Assembly (NCBI GenBank): GCA_949128115.1
Contig: OX421968.1
Span: forward strand, 27,884,377 to 27,948,376
From: Anaspis maculata
Taxonomy: Eukaryota > Arthropoda > Insecta > Coleoptera > Scraptiidae
DNA length: 64,000 nucleotides
Direction: 5' to 3'
This document shows, piece by piece, positions 12,208 to 22,639 of the stretch. Made by a program: the position numbers and the translations under genes. The stretch's first letter is position 1, and every line of letters starts with the position of its first letter. The notes under the pieces were generated by a model that worked only from the letters and a program-made list of their open reading frames with translations, was not told the origin of the DNA and made no database searches.

Positions 12208-12579
12208 TAAGACTTATATTTTCAAGGTACACGCGAAATTATCATTGTGATGGCGTTTTGCGGGCGGGCTGTCATGTCAACAGCCAGCAGGTAGTAAATG
12301 CAGTAGTTCAGACGATCGGTACCTATGATGATGAAGTGTGGACAAACGTTCACGTCGTTTTCCAAGTTTGAGACAGCTCTTAGAAGCTACGAAACTGAAA
12401 AAAACGAAAAGTTGGTTATAAACGGAAGTAGTCCAATAATTTTACATGGTAAAATCGCAAATATCGAACAAAAATGAAACCCTGCAGGATTTTTGTATGT
12501 AAGCTCAGTTAACCATGTAGTTTAGCATACTAAAAGTCCGCAAGAATCCAGTGTGAGCTTCGGCCGTTGTGACCTCGAG

Positions 12580-12838
12580 AAGAACTTGAGGAACAGTTGT
12601 TCGTGCTTATCTCTTGAACGATGGCACTTGGGAAAAAGGTACCCGGAAAGAAATGGTTGGAAATTTTATTGTCTACAAGAAAGGTCCCTCGCATATTCCA
12701 TTGCCAGTCCACTCCTTTCCCGCCAAAACACATAAAAAATGAATTAGTTTCAGATGCTTGATGCACAAGACTTGGACCTTGAGTTTTATGATGGAATGCC
12801 ATTTGGTAGATGCGTTGATCGATCAATAGGCTACTTCG
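12580..12838 (+). pseudogene. Coding-like fragment, left arm copy
   Basis: The forward strand reads peptide segments LNDGTW, NFIVYKKGP, then in a shifted frame QMLDAQDLDLEFYDGMPFG. The same residues occur on the opposite strand in the right arm (14254-14502). Conservation at protein level between the two arms suggests that the ancestral element carried a real exon or a captured gene fragment. A stop (TAA after AAAACACATAA) and a frame change break it here. I do not recognise the protein family. Confidence 0.35.
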
Positions 12839-12839
12839 T

Positions 12840-13190
12840 TTGGGCAGGTGCGCATGCTTGAAGGCTCCAAATTTTGAAAACTTTCGTACACCTGTCAGTT
12901 GAATGGCAACGCTGCATGCTCTGTCTAGCCGCCTGACCAACAACTGGTTCCTGGCTGTCACTTTTATACATATCGTAAATGCATCTCTTCGTAGCTTCTT
13001 TGAACTTCCTTCTCGGTACAGCCATTTTCAACCGGTTCTGTTCTTTCGTCAAAACATGAGCAAATGAAATGTAGGTCAGGTAGAAACGAGAAGTGTGATG
13101 ATAATTGTCACAAGTGACAGTTGGCGCCGATGTCTTGTGGTTTTGTGCGCTGTTGCCATTCGTTGTTCCTGAACTTCCACAAATAATCAT
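12840..13190 (-). pseudogene. Unidentified coding-like segment present in one arm only
   Basis: The minus strand has a 119-residue open frame containing MAVPRRKFKEATKRCIYDMY, a basic, regular-looking stretch. The right arm of the hairpin lacks this segment. It may be part of an exon of the parent element or a captured host fragment. There is no recognised domain, and it could be chance. Confidence 0.2.
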
Positions 13191-13714
13191 TCAAGTTGAT
13201 TTCAATTAAACTATTCCTTTGAATATACAAAAAGGGTATCTAACATTCAACCAAATTATTTGTGGAATTTTAGGTGCACTACAATATTTTTTACTGTTAA
13301 TTTTCAATATCGGTGTACGAAACTATGAAATTCGCGCCTCACATGCGCACTCAAAAAAACCGAAACGAAGGGACCTGACCTATTCTCTTTTGATTGAAAC
13401 TTAAATCCATCAATTCCAACTATGCTGGCGGCAAGGACGGCCCAAGATATTTGATTCAAGTTTACGACGACTTCATTGATTGCCATGAAATTAGAAATAT
13501 TTTTGGCGATTTACATACATGTACTCATTTAGTCATCCATTTTGATTCTTGAGGTACAAATGTTCTCTCAGAATCTCTAAATCCCACCTTGCTTCAAATT
13601 AAAGGTACATGTCCTAGTCTATTCATTCACATGTACCAGAGTCAACAACAAGAACAAATGTTAATTTTTTTAATTTTCCTTCAATCCTGTAAATGCCGCC
13701 AGCATAGTTGGTAT

Positions 13715-14233
13715 TGTTACGATATCTCGCGTACGGGTTAGAATATAATTGAGACGATCGTAAAACACGCACTGTTTATTTCTGCGTACTGCAACAATAA
13801 ACGCCAACAATTATCTACTTGGAATTATTTCGCAGGTACTTCGCCTGTTTCGCTCGCGTTACTACTTCGCATTCCAATTCAATACTGCCGCGAGCTGCCG
13901 GCTGATGCCTTATATAAGGCCTCCGAATAATGTTCCCGAGCCTTCTGTCTACTTCCAGCAAATTCCATAGTGCCTGGCATATGCGGTTTCTAGACCATTC
14001 CTGAATAATCACACACACCTTCCGCGTGCTTTCCATGTGTTCTGAAATCTGCACCTCCGCCAAAGTAGACTGATGTGCCTTGATCGAACGTTCGAGTCTC
14101 CATTGAGTTTCACATACACGAACGCTCTGGAATGCACCAGATCGCTCCAGACTTCTACACTGCGATCTAATGGATGGAAGGATCAAGAAAGGTCGAGTGT
14201 TTACCAATATGTACGGGGTCGCCGCTCGTAACA
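13715..14233 (-). mobile_element. Solo LTR (519 bp) with 4-bp target duplication
   Basis: The element starts TGTTACGATATC and ends GCTCGTAACA, so it has TG...CA ends within a 7-bp inverted repeat, and it is flanked on both sides by GTAT (13711-13714 and 14234-14237). The empty site is confirmed by the opposite hairpin arm, where the sequence reads straight through (CCATCAATTCCAACTATG at about 13409). A TATATAA box on the minus strand at about 13910-13916 lies upstream of a minus-strand AATAAA (13775-13780), which favours minus orientation. It is probably from a Ty3/gypsy-like or related LTR retrotransposon, left by LTR-LTR recombination. The 176-codon minus-strand ORF across it has no protein character. 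Confidence 0.82.
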
Positions 14234-14253
14234 GTATTGATGGCTTTGAAGTT

Positions 14254-14502
14254 TCAATCAAAAGAGGATGAATCAAACAACACATCTCCAAGTGGCATCC
14301 CGCCATCATAAAACTCAAGGTCATCCATACAGTCTTGAGCATCAAGCATCTGGACTATTTTATTTTTCTTGTGTTTTGGCTTTGGCGGAGAAGGAGTGAA
14401 CTGGCGATGAAATATGCAAGGGCCTTTCTTGTATACAATAAAATTTTCAACACTTTCTCTGCAGGTAGGTATAGGTACTTTTTTCCAAGTGCCATCGTTC
14501 AC
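14254..14502 (-). pseudogene. Coding-like fragment, right arm copy
   Basis: An 82-codon minus-strand frame with NDGTWKKVPIP, NFIVYKKGPC and QMLDAQDCMDDLEFYDGG, homologous to the left-arm fragment at 12580-12838 in inverted orientation. The frame stays open here. Codon-level similarity between arms argues for past coding capacity. The function is unknown. Confidence 0.35.
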
Positions 14503-15959
14503 GAGATAAAACGCGAAAAACTGATTCTCAAGTTCTTCTCGAGGTCACAACGGCCGAAGCTCACGCCGGATTTTTGAGGGCCTCCGTTTATAACCAACTT
14601 TTCGTTATTTTCGGTTTAATAGCTTTTAAGAGCTGTCTGCTCAAAATTAGAAAACGACGTGAACGTTTGTCTTTCGGTTTGTCCACACTTCATCATCATA
14701 GGTACCGATTTAGTCCGGGTACTAGGGGAAAAAACTCTGCACTTGGTGATAAAGTTTTGAAACTTGGCACACATGCTCTTTGAATTATTCTCAACAAACC
14801 TGGATGTGGGGCAGACTTGACAGGTAGCGTATACAGGGTGAAAAATAAAGTTTAAAAATTAAAAAAAAAAATATCTGAAGAACCAGAAGCGCTGCAGTCT
14901 TGTAAATCCCATATATATGCGTAATTAATTGTTTATGAAGCTGCCCGAAACAGTTTTGGAATATCTTGTTTCTTCCCTGAGATATTTTGAAAAACGTAAA
15001 AATGCTCGAAAAAACGACTTTTTGCCCATAAATCATCAAATTTTCAAGAATTCAAGGTGCAACTTGGTATTTTTACCATATGTGACGTTAGAAATGAAAT
15101 AAGATCAAGAGCCAATTTCTACGCCTCCTATTTTCAGAAATACGGTAGTCAACTTTTTGTTGTCTTCACGGCGGCCATTTTCAATTTTCTTGTAACTAAA
15201 TATTGCAAAACGTGGTCGGCAATTGTAAAGAAGGCTACATTGGACCATTACATATAGAAAAAGACATTCTGCAAGAGAAATTAGTGATTTTTACGTAAAT
15301 TAAAATCTGTAAATCTATAGTTTTCCTTGGTTTTACACATTTTCAGTGTGGATGACGGGTGACGTGGTACTCGCAGAAGTGAAATACAACCAGAAATTCA
15401 AACCTTCACCTTTTCCGAGATCTCGTGCCAAAATTCACCATCATCAGTTTAAAAATCTCTTGTGAGCGACGTCTAATAAAATATTACACTTTTTTAACAA
15501 AAATGAAAATCTCATAGTCCTCTTCACTCCATCGAGAAAGGTTCCTGTTTCAGAATGTCTTTTTCTGCAAATAATGGTCCAGTGCCCACTCAGCAAGAAA
15601 ACATCTCTGTGACGTCACTTAGATGTTCAAGTCACAACTGCGATGTTAACAAAAAAAGTCTCTGCGATGTTAAGTGGACATCTCTGATACCTCTTATGTC
15701 CGGGTAATTAGAACATGAATGAGATATCTCAAAGATGTCCAAATGTGACATACTATCTACATCGCTATTCCACATCTCGTAGATATCACTTTTTGACGTA
15801 CATATAACGTCGCATTTTGGATGTGTATTTTTAAATAAAAATTATTTTTCACTACCTTCCAACATAGTTTTATGTCATAGGAGGTTCCGCACCTATTTTC
15901 ACTAATTTTTACAATCTATATAGCACGTTTTTTCCCTAAGAAAAGTTGTTCTTCTATTG

Positions 15960-16050
15960 GCGTACTCCGGAGGATTCGAACCTGGATCCCCACAGGTGAT
16001 AGTTAGAGACACCGCTGCCGATTCGTCCAAGCTACCAACTTGTCTAATAC
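15960..16050 (-). other. tRNA-like sequence with box B
   Basis: On the minus strand GGTAGCTTGGACGAATCGG resembles a box A region, and CAGGTTCGAATCC at the usual distance is a near-perfect RNA polymerase III box B. Stems do not form a good cloverleaf by eye, so this is more likely a SINE head or decayed tRNA than a functional tRNA gene. Confidence 0.4.
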
Positions 16051-16094
16051 AGTTTATTCAAACAGCGAACTTGATGTTCAGGGATATTTCATTA

Positions 16095-16480
16095 GGACTC
16101 CAAACGATACACCGAACCCAAAGAGCCTCGCTGGGCCTCGAAACGTTACAGCAAGACACAGGGGGCTCCGTTGAGGCCCCGGACGTTACAATAAGACATG
16201 AACAGGAGTCATCAAAGTATTTGAAAGCACAATAAGACAAAATGGGACCATTTTGGGGCTCCGAATAACACAAGAGCAGACACAAGAGTTCACCAGAGGT
16301 GCGAAAGCCACGACAAAATGCAAGAAGGCTCAGTAGGCTTTCGAAGAACACAAGGAGACACAAACGGGTCACACTGGTTCCGAAAGCCACAAGCACAAGA
16401 AGACACAAAAATGGTTCCAAACGACACATGAAGACATAAGGGGGCTCGCAGGGCCTCAAACTAAACATGGAGACATAAAG
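16095..16480. repeat. Degenerate minisatellite, AAGACACA-type
   Basis: Units of roughly 40-50 bp recur, built on GGCTTCGAAACGACACAAG, AAGACACAAA and GGGGCTCC variants, with about eight diverged copies. The open frames on both strands across it come from the lack of stop codons in this repeat and not from a gene. Confidence 0.6.
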
Positions 16481-17464
16481 GCTGTTCTGGCATCACACAT
16501 ATGGAATAGGGGGCAAAACTATCAATTAAATATTTTCCGACACACGAAGCTTAACGATGACAGCCCGCGAAATTTGAAAAATCTCTCAGTGACTACGTCT
16601 CATTGACGTCAGTGAGATGTTACACTTCGATGAGTTGAAAGAAGTAACATTGTTACGTCCGGTAGATGTCTCATGTGTGATGTTCAATTTAAGTTCATTT
16701 CGAAACATCTCTCAGACATTACATCGTATAACATCGCGGATGAACATCTCATAGATGTGGAAGTAACGTTCATTGTGATGTTATTTTGTGACATGATTGA
16801 GATCATCTCATTTATGAAACATGACATGCTATGCTGAGTGGGTGTAGTCTCCTTCATAATTGCCGACCACGTTTAAAAATATTCAATCACAGGAAAATTC
16901 AAAATGGCCGCCGTGAAGACAACAAAAAGTTGACTATCGTATTTCTTAAAATAGGAGGCGTAGAAATTGGCTCCTGATCTTATTCTACTTCTAACGTCAC
17001 ACATTGTAGAAATACCAAGTTTCACCCCAAAATCTTCGAAATTTGCTGATTTATGGGCAAAAAGCCGTTTTTTCCAGCATTTCTACGTTTTTCAAAATAT
17101 CTCAAAGAAGAAACAAGATATTTCAAAACTGTTTGGGGAAGCTTCATCAACATTAAATTACACCTAAATATGGTGATTTGCAAGACTCCAGCATTTTTTG
17201 TTCTTCAGATACAATTTTTTAATTTTTTCAACTTTATTTTTCACCCTGCATACGCCACTTGTCAAGTCTTCCCTACATCCAGGTTTGTTGAGAATCCTTC
17301 AAAGAACATGTGTGCCAAGTTTCAAAACTTTATCACCAAGTGCAGAGTTTCACTTGAATTTGTCCCTTAGTTCCCGGACTAATTGTCGAGACTACCGCAT
17401 TTACAACCAGCCCGCCCGCAAAACGCCATCACAATAATTTCGTTTGTACCTTGAAAATATAAGT

Positions 17465-19660
17465 TGGGGCACGCTAAAAGCTGACGTCATATACACACGA
17501 GTATACACACTATGACGTTTCGCGTGAAACCTAATCTTCAACTTTGCGTACACGTTAGCGTGTACCTAGACACAGCGTAAAGTTTCGGACAGGCTGTTTG
17601 GCCGATGAACGTTGCGCTCTACGCAGCGTTTATTTGCCAAATAGCCTGTTCTGGAACTTTATTAGTAGATGGAAATATGCTTCAGAGAGAAGCAGTGACC
17701 TTGGACTTGGAGTTTCAGTGAAGTAGACGTGAAAAGCTCGATAGGGTGGATCGTTAGGATGATGAATTAGCAGGCAGGCCACAACAGCAGGGGCATGGTC
17801 TATGAATGCGGATTGCGGAGAATAAGAGGGAGAGTGCAAGTTAGAAGTTAGTAGGTATGTAGGTAGTTGGTTGGTGCCTGGTGGCGATCGTTGCGTTAGG
17901 CGCTTTCGGGGGATGCCCGGTCGCAACGGAAGCCGCAACAGGAAATTTGGGATCTGCGGAGCGGAAGAGGAGGTCATCATCGAAGGGCAATTAATTATAT
18001 TGTTGTCGTTGACGTGGAAAAATTGCGAACTTTGTTTGATAAGATCGAGGCAGAGGCGGAGGTTATATAAGGTTGTTTTATGGCTAAAGTGGTCGAAGGA
18101 CAGGCGCAATGGTCGATTTGAAATAACGATTCCCCTAAATGGTAAAATCGTGACGCTTGCGCCGCCTCGGCGTTGGGAAAACGACGGTCGCCGCCGTCGG
18201 TCGCTATATACGCAAAACCTGCGCAACGCAGATAGTAGCCGTACACAGTACGCCGAAGACTTTTCAGGTCACAGTTCTCCAAGCTGCAACCAACGGCAAA
18301 TCAATACCCGAGCTTTTTGTAGACAAGTACCTAATGCCCCACATTGCGAGCAGAGCCATCGCTGTCGACGACAAGTGTTGCTAAAGCCCCGCCGAGTCTT
18401 CGCCAGCACCGCCGCCACCGGGACGGACGTATATTCATATCCAGTGCATGATGCTTCCACCCGTGTTTGTTTAGTGCCGAAGGAAAATCGGGGGACAGTG
18501 CCACCACACAGAATGGGATAGCGACACCGATACCGACTTCACACTTCATAGCTTTCACAACCAGGTGCGTTCCATTCTTCTATTTGACTGACTTCCAAGT
18601 CCGAAAATATTTAACTAACGCGCTTTTCGCGCGTGGTGCTGCAAAACGCCGCAGGAAGCCAGGAGCCAGCAACTCAATAAAACACCTCGCTGCACAATAA
18701 TTTTCTGTTTACTCAAACACACACACACACACACCTCTCCCAATTGTTCATCTGTTGTTCATCTTCGTTTGCCAGTGGGCATCATATTCATAACCTACCA
18801 ATAATACGTCACCACTACACCACTTCTTTTTTGTTCAAGTGCGTGAGCATGCATCATGCATGCTTTCGAGCAGCTTGTCGCAGGCTTGCTGCATCTAACC
18901 TTATTAATACTAAAATTTATTGAAACTTGAGGGTTCATTCTAATCTAATGTTTTAATTGAGAAGCACTCGGAAAAATTCTAGCAATGTTTCGCACGAACA
19001 CACGTTTTTGAACACGCAAGAAGCTTTTCCGCTTACTCCTGCGTCCTGCGTCTGGCCCAACCAACAAAGCCTGCAAGTCTTCCTTCCTTCCAGTCAAGAG
19101 AAGCCCTATATCCACTTTCCACGCGGTTTGTCGTGCACGTTGCGTTTAAAGCGGGTGAACAGTGTACACACTCAAATAGTAGGTAGCTGGTAGGTTTTAC
19201 CTACTATTGGAAGTATAATATTTACCAATAAATGAACGTATCTACATACTTAATTTGCAACTTTTCAAAACTTTCCATTATGATTGAATGATTGATTATC
19301 TATTATCCACGCATATCATCGTACAAGTACCTACGCGGCAAAAAGAGCTGACCCTTTCCCTAGTACCTACCTACCTCTCTTTCGCCGTACGAAAGTTGTT
19401 AATTGAGTTCGTTTGATATCATCCGGGGAGGGGGGATCTGAATCTAATCTAATCTAATCTAAAAGTTCTCTATTTTCACTCTCTATGTGATATTACTTTT
19501 GCACCAGTTCCATTCCAGGAAACAATTCGTATGAAATAACCATTGCACGAATTCGCATAGCTCCCTTGGTTTTGTAATGACGAATTGTCAAGCATTTTGC
19601 TTTTCTATACAAAATTTGATGGCTTATGGTGTCAAATCCACTCGTAAAATCGGTGTACGA
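17465..19660. other. Unclassified interval, partly GC-richer
   Basis: I recognise no gene or known repeat family. Visible items: a small palindrome GTACACGTTAGCGTGTAC (17549-17566); an imperfect hairpin ACAGGCTGTTTGG (17588) with CCAAATAGCCTGT (17637); a GC-richer stretch 17870-18680 with overlapping open frames on both strands but no domain; a (CA)n run at 18717-18736; and four TAATC repeats at about 19440-19461 (CTAATCTAATCTAATC). The GC-rich stretch could be a decayed exon or captured gene fragment. Confidence 0.5.
17587..17652. repeat. Short hairpin, possible MITE core
   Basis: GACAGGCTGTTTGG and CCAAATAGCCTGTTC are inverted, enclosing a second weaker inverted pair AACGTTGCG / CGCAGCGTT. 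The outer ends are not flanked by an obvious target duplication. Confidence 0.4.
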
Positions 19661-20500
19661 GCCCCGTCCCACATCTACGACGGCGTTGACAGGCCATCGT
19701 TATTTTTATTCGCAGTTTCCACTTTGGAACTGGAACTTACACTTTTAAACTGATGAGCTACCGAGCTACTAAGCTGACAAGAAGAATATGTTGCTAGCTG
19801 AAGACAGAGTGAGCTAACAAAATAACGGAATGGCTAACGAACTAATCACGAAAAAACTGACGAACTAATGACCTAAAACACCGCCGAACTGACAAAATGA
19901 CTAGCTTTAGCTTGAAAAATGAATTTTGAAAAGCTAACGGGCTGATGAACTGATGAGCTAAGAAACTAGCTTTTGCAGAAAACTCAACTACGGAATAACT
20001 AATGAATGAACCACTGTTCTGGGTCTGATGTTGTGGTTTCACGATAAGTAGATTAATCTTCCTGTTCGTTCAATTTCATTTCACGTTTTGCAGACGTTGA
20101 TTTGCCTCAGAAACACTTCAAAGAAGTTGTAAAAACGGTTAAGTTCAAGCGGCATATAGGGTGTTCCGTGATCTGTGTGACAAACTTCAACACTGGATAG
20201 AGGACTCCAAGATGAGTTGAGACCAACAAGAAAAATTTTTTTTTGATCATTGGTCACGAAGATACAGGGTGTTTTGTACTTTTAGTCACAATTTTTGAAG
20301 TGCAATATTTCTGAAACGGTTTCGTATTATAATCGATAGAAATTTTCGTGTTACATTCCCTCATTGATACTCCATAAAAAGCCATAGCAAGTAGGGGAAA
20401 ATTCCAGGACCGGACTAAAAAAAATCATTTAGGCTTCCGTGTCAAAAAGTACCTTTTTTGAGCGAATTTCAAAAAAATAGTTACCATTATATTCATAAAG

Positions 20501-20543
20501 CTGATGATGATGATGATAATAATAATAATAATAATAATAATAA
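20501..20543. repeat. (GAT)n / (AAT)n microsatellite
   Basis: Four to five GAT repeats run into about nine AAT repeats. Confidence 0.95.
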
Positions 20544-20714
20544 AATGTCTTTATTGGCGGTATTCAGCGAAGCTGCTCTTCCATACAACCACAAGAAACT
20601 GATAAAAAACTCTACACAATTTTTTTTTTTACTTGAGCTTTTAGTGTAAAAAAATTGGGAAACACTCGGGAAAACAGCTTGTGCACTGGAGGTAAAACTT
20701 GTACCGGGCATACA

Positions 20715-21057
20715 TTTTTTTTTTTATTTATTCGTTTATTTAACGTCGGCCTATTTCCGCAACGAGGCCTAACACCGACGCCGGTGAATGCTTTCCTCCA
20801 CTATACCGAAAATTTTGCCGAACCCCTGTGTGTTCCAACACAGGGTAGGGATTTTTAACGACCACCAACATCGCATGGGGTCGGCACCATCGTTCGTATT
20901 TTACGTGCTATGCGACACACGTCTTGCATTTAGCAAGCATTCCAACTAAACCAAGAAGCTTGTTTTCGAGGCCGAAAATCCGTCCCCGGCGGAGATCGAA
21001 CCCGCGACCTCTGGAGTGGTAGTCGAACGCGCTAACTAACCACACCACAAGCTCCTC
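20715..21057 (-). mobile_element. tRNA-derived SINE (~340 bp)
   Basis: On the minus strand the head reads GAGCTTGTGGTGTGGTTAGT with a box A-like TGTGGTTAGTTAGCGCG (21028-21044) and a box B GGGTTCGATCTCC (about 20991-21003), as expected for an RNA polymerase III-transcribed SINE. The body includes GGACGGATTTTCGGCCTCG. The 3' end at 20715-20740 is an A-rich tail (AAATAAATAAAAAAAAAA on the minus strand). The opposite hairpin arm (about 22105-22125) lacks it and reads continuously from CCGGGCACAAA into AATTGAAG, giving the empty site. It has no coding capacity and would depend on a LINE for movement. Confidence 0.85.
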
Positions 21058-22311
21058 TGGCAAAAAAATTGAAGTAGTTCGATGTAATCCACATTAATCC
21101 TCCAGTTCCATCATTTCTGTGGACTGCTGTACCCGTAGCCCGTAGCTCATATTGAATGACATAGGAAAAAATGTCGAGTTGGAAATAGTGAAATTTTGAT
21201 TTTCTTGTTTCCCTTTCACTGGAAACAATCATTTCTTAAACTTGGTGGCAAATTATTGTCAGATTAGAATTCAAAAGAAATAAAGAATCGTCAGTTCGGC
21301 CTATTTTACTCTTCATAAAAAATCTGAATTAAGCTAGTAGGTTTGAAAATGGACCAAAATTTTTTTGAAATATGATTACATTTAATTAAATTGATAGAAC
21401 GCTTTACATTCACTATTCTTATGAATGGGCCATTGATCACTGACAGCTTATTTCAGTTTGGATTTGGCAGCCATCTTGTGGCGGGATAAAATAATTTAAA
21501 TCCAGAATAAAACCGTCTTGAGTAAAATTCAAATTGGATAACATGAGAGCGAAAAATCTGTGGAGGTACCTACCTCTTGTTTTATTACCTGCCGGTGAAT
21601 TGTAATTGATTAAGAAATCGATGTTTTTGTTTTCAAAAACGCAGAACAAAATAAAGTGACTAATTTAAAAAAACAGAACTTCATTTTCGTGGAAATTTTG
21701 ACTACGCTAGAATGGTTGAGGATTCTTTAATAGGACCACCCTTATTTTGAGGCTGACTGATTGGGAAAATGTATCTTGATTTCCTCTAGAACGTTAATTA
21801 AGTGCAATCTACCCTAAAATTGATGGCTTGCATCATGATGGCCACCTCGCTCAGACTTCCTGAACTGACGATCGAAGACTATTACACATTACCAGATAAT
21901 ACCTAATCATGATAATGGAATTTAACAATGAATTAAATGAAGTTCTTTGAGAACAACAAATTGTTGCTGATTTTTCTTATTTGTCAATTGTTGCAAACAT
22001 CAGAAATTCATGCGCAAATGTTACGAGTTAGTTAAAAGTAACTTACAGACAAAAATTTGGAGAAAAATAATGAAAAAGCTCTTCGCTAGGCGCTATGTTG
22101 TCTCTTCAATTTTTGTGCCCGGTAAGAGTTTTACCCCTAGTGCATAAGCTGTTTTCCATTTTTTTTTTGCCTGAAAACCTCAAGTGTGCTGTCAGACCTG
22201 GAAAGTCATTTGTGTAGAATTCTGTGTAAAAAAGGTACTTTTTGACACGAAAACCTAAATGAAGTTTTTAGCGCATTTTCCATCTTGATGAAAATCGCTA
22301 TTGCAACCGCT

Positions 22312-22351
22312 TTGTCCGTCCGTCCGTCCGTCCGTCCGTCCGTCCGTCCGT
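22312..22351. repeat. (GTCC)n microsatellite in HINE copy 1
   Basis: About nine GTCC tetramers sit at the same relative position in four of the five HINE-like copies in this window. Confidence 0.95.
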
Positions 22352-22639
22352 TCCTCGAACTCCTCCCAAACTAGACGACCTAGCTTTCTAATTTTTTCGC
22401 TGTTACATAGCTGCCACTCCCAAAGGAGGGCTAGGCTATATTGGATGTCCATATTCCGCCGCCAACATAGAGAAAACCGCCCCCGATAAACTTGAAATAA
22501 CATAATATTGCACTTTCAACCAGACCTGATGCTCTAGTGTTCTCATTTTTTGAATAATACATAGTTGCCACTTATAAACGTAAGCCAAGAAACATTCCGT
22601 CTTCAATATGCGCCGCCGAAATGAAAAAACTGCTAAAAA

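Larger units (their letters stand above)
12310..14710. repeat. Inner hairpin 1 of the composite foldback
   Basis: Landmarks pair in inverse order. GGTACCTATGATGATGAAG near 12319 matches CTTCATCATCATAGGTACC near 14690. CGGCCGTTGTGACCTCGAGAA near 12560 matches its complement near 14540. TGGAATGCCA near 12790 matches near 14300. TTTTGATTGAAACTT at 13386 matches AAGTTTCAATCAAAA at 14248. CCAACTATGCTGGCGGCA at 13417 matches TGCCGCCAGCATAGTTGG at 13694. The loop is about 250 bp. The right arm lacks the counterpart of about 12840-13370 and carries a solo LTR, so the arms have diverged by indels. Confidence 0.8.
15583..16839. mobile_element. Nested inverted-repeat element, ends CCCACTCAGCA / TGCTGAGTGGG
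   Basis: A perfect 11-bp terminal inverted repeat bounds this 1.26 kb insert. Subterminal regions on both sides are rich in ACATCT/AGATGT and TGACGT motifs (15600-15830 and 16590-16830), suggesting transposase-binding clusters. The interior has a tRNA-like stretch and a degenerate minisatellite. I see no ORF with transposase features and no convincing target duplication, so the superfamily is undetermined. Confidence 0.6.
14712..17385. repeat. Inner hairpin 2 of the composite foldback
   Basis: The left arm 14712-15250 (TTTAGTCCGGGTACTAGGGG, CACTTGGTGATAAAGTTTTG, CAGGGTGAAAAATAAAG, GCGGCCATTTTCAATTTTC) pairs inversely with 16850-17385 (CAAAACTTTATCACCAAGTG, ATTTTTCACCCTG, AAATGGCCGCCGTG). The loop is filled by a shorter inverted pair (15238-15270 with 15553-15590, around GAAAAAGACATTC) and by the nested element at 15583. 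Confidence 0.8.
12212..17464. mobile_element. Composite foldback element with ~60 bp outer inverted repeats
   Basis: The left end, ACTTATATTTTCAAGGTAC (12212), and the right end, GTACCTTGAAAATATAAGT (ending 17464), are inverse complements. The match continues for about 60 bp through GATGGCGTTTTGCGGGCGGG. Between them are two hairpins side by side: 12310-13440 pairs with 13690-14710, and 14712-15250 pairs with 16850-17385. The element abuts the satellite on its left, and I could not identify a clear target duplication. No transposase is visible. It resembles Foldback-type or complex non-autonomous DNA transposons, but the family is not recognised. Confidence 0.75.

Noticed and set aside
13815..14345. 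176-codon minus-strand ORF
   Set aside because: It lies across the solo LTR and its flank, has no domain, and crosses the LTR boundary, so it is not a protein gene.
15960..16050. Functional tRNA gene
   Set aside because: Box B is good but stems do not form a cloverleaf and there is no clean terminator; same reasoning for 34750-34826.
16058..16468. 136-codon minus-strand ORF rich in Leu, Cys and Phe
   Set aside because: It is the translation of the degenerate AAGACACA minisatellite.
18157..18384. Possible P-loop (GVGKTT)
   Set aside because: The Walker A pattern needs G-x4-GK[ST]; the residues before GK here are RRLGV, which lack the first glycine.
17871..18521. 216-codon plus-strand ORF and overlapping minus-strand ORF in a GC-richer stretch
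   Set aside because: Frames are open on both strands, composition is Arg-rich, and no motif or homology is recognisable. I left it as unclassified.
19943..19965. Second hammerhead-like word CTGATGAGCTAAGAAAC
   Set aside because: There is no stem II between CTGATGAG and GAAAC and no cleavage triplet; it belongs to the AGCTAATGAGCTGA-type simple repeats of the foldback arm.
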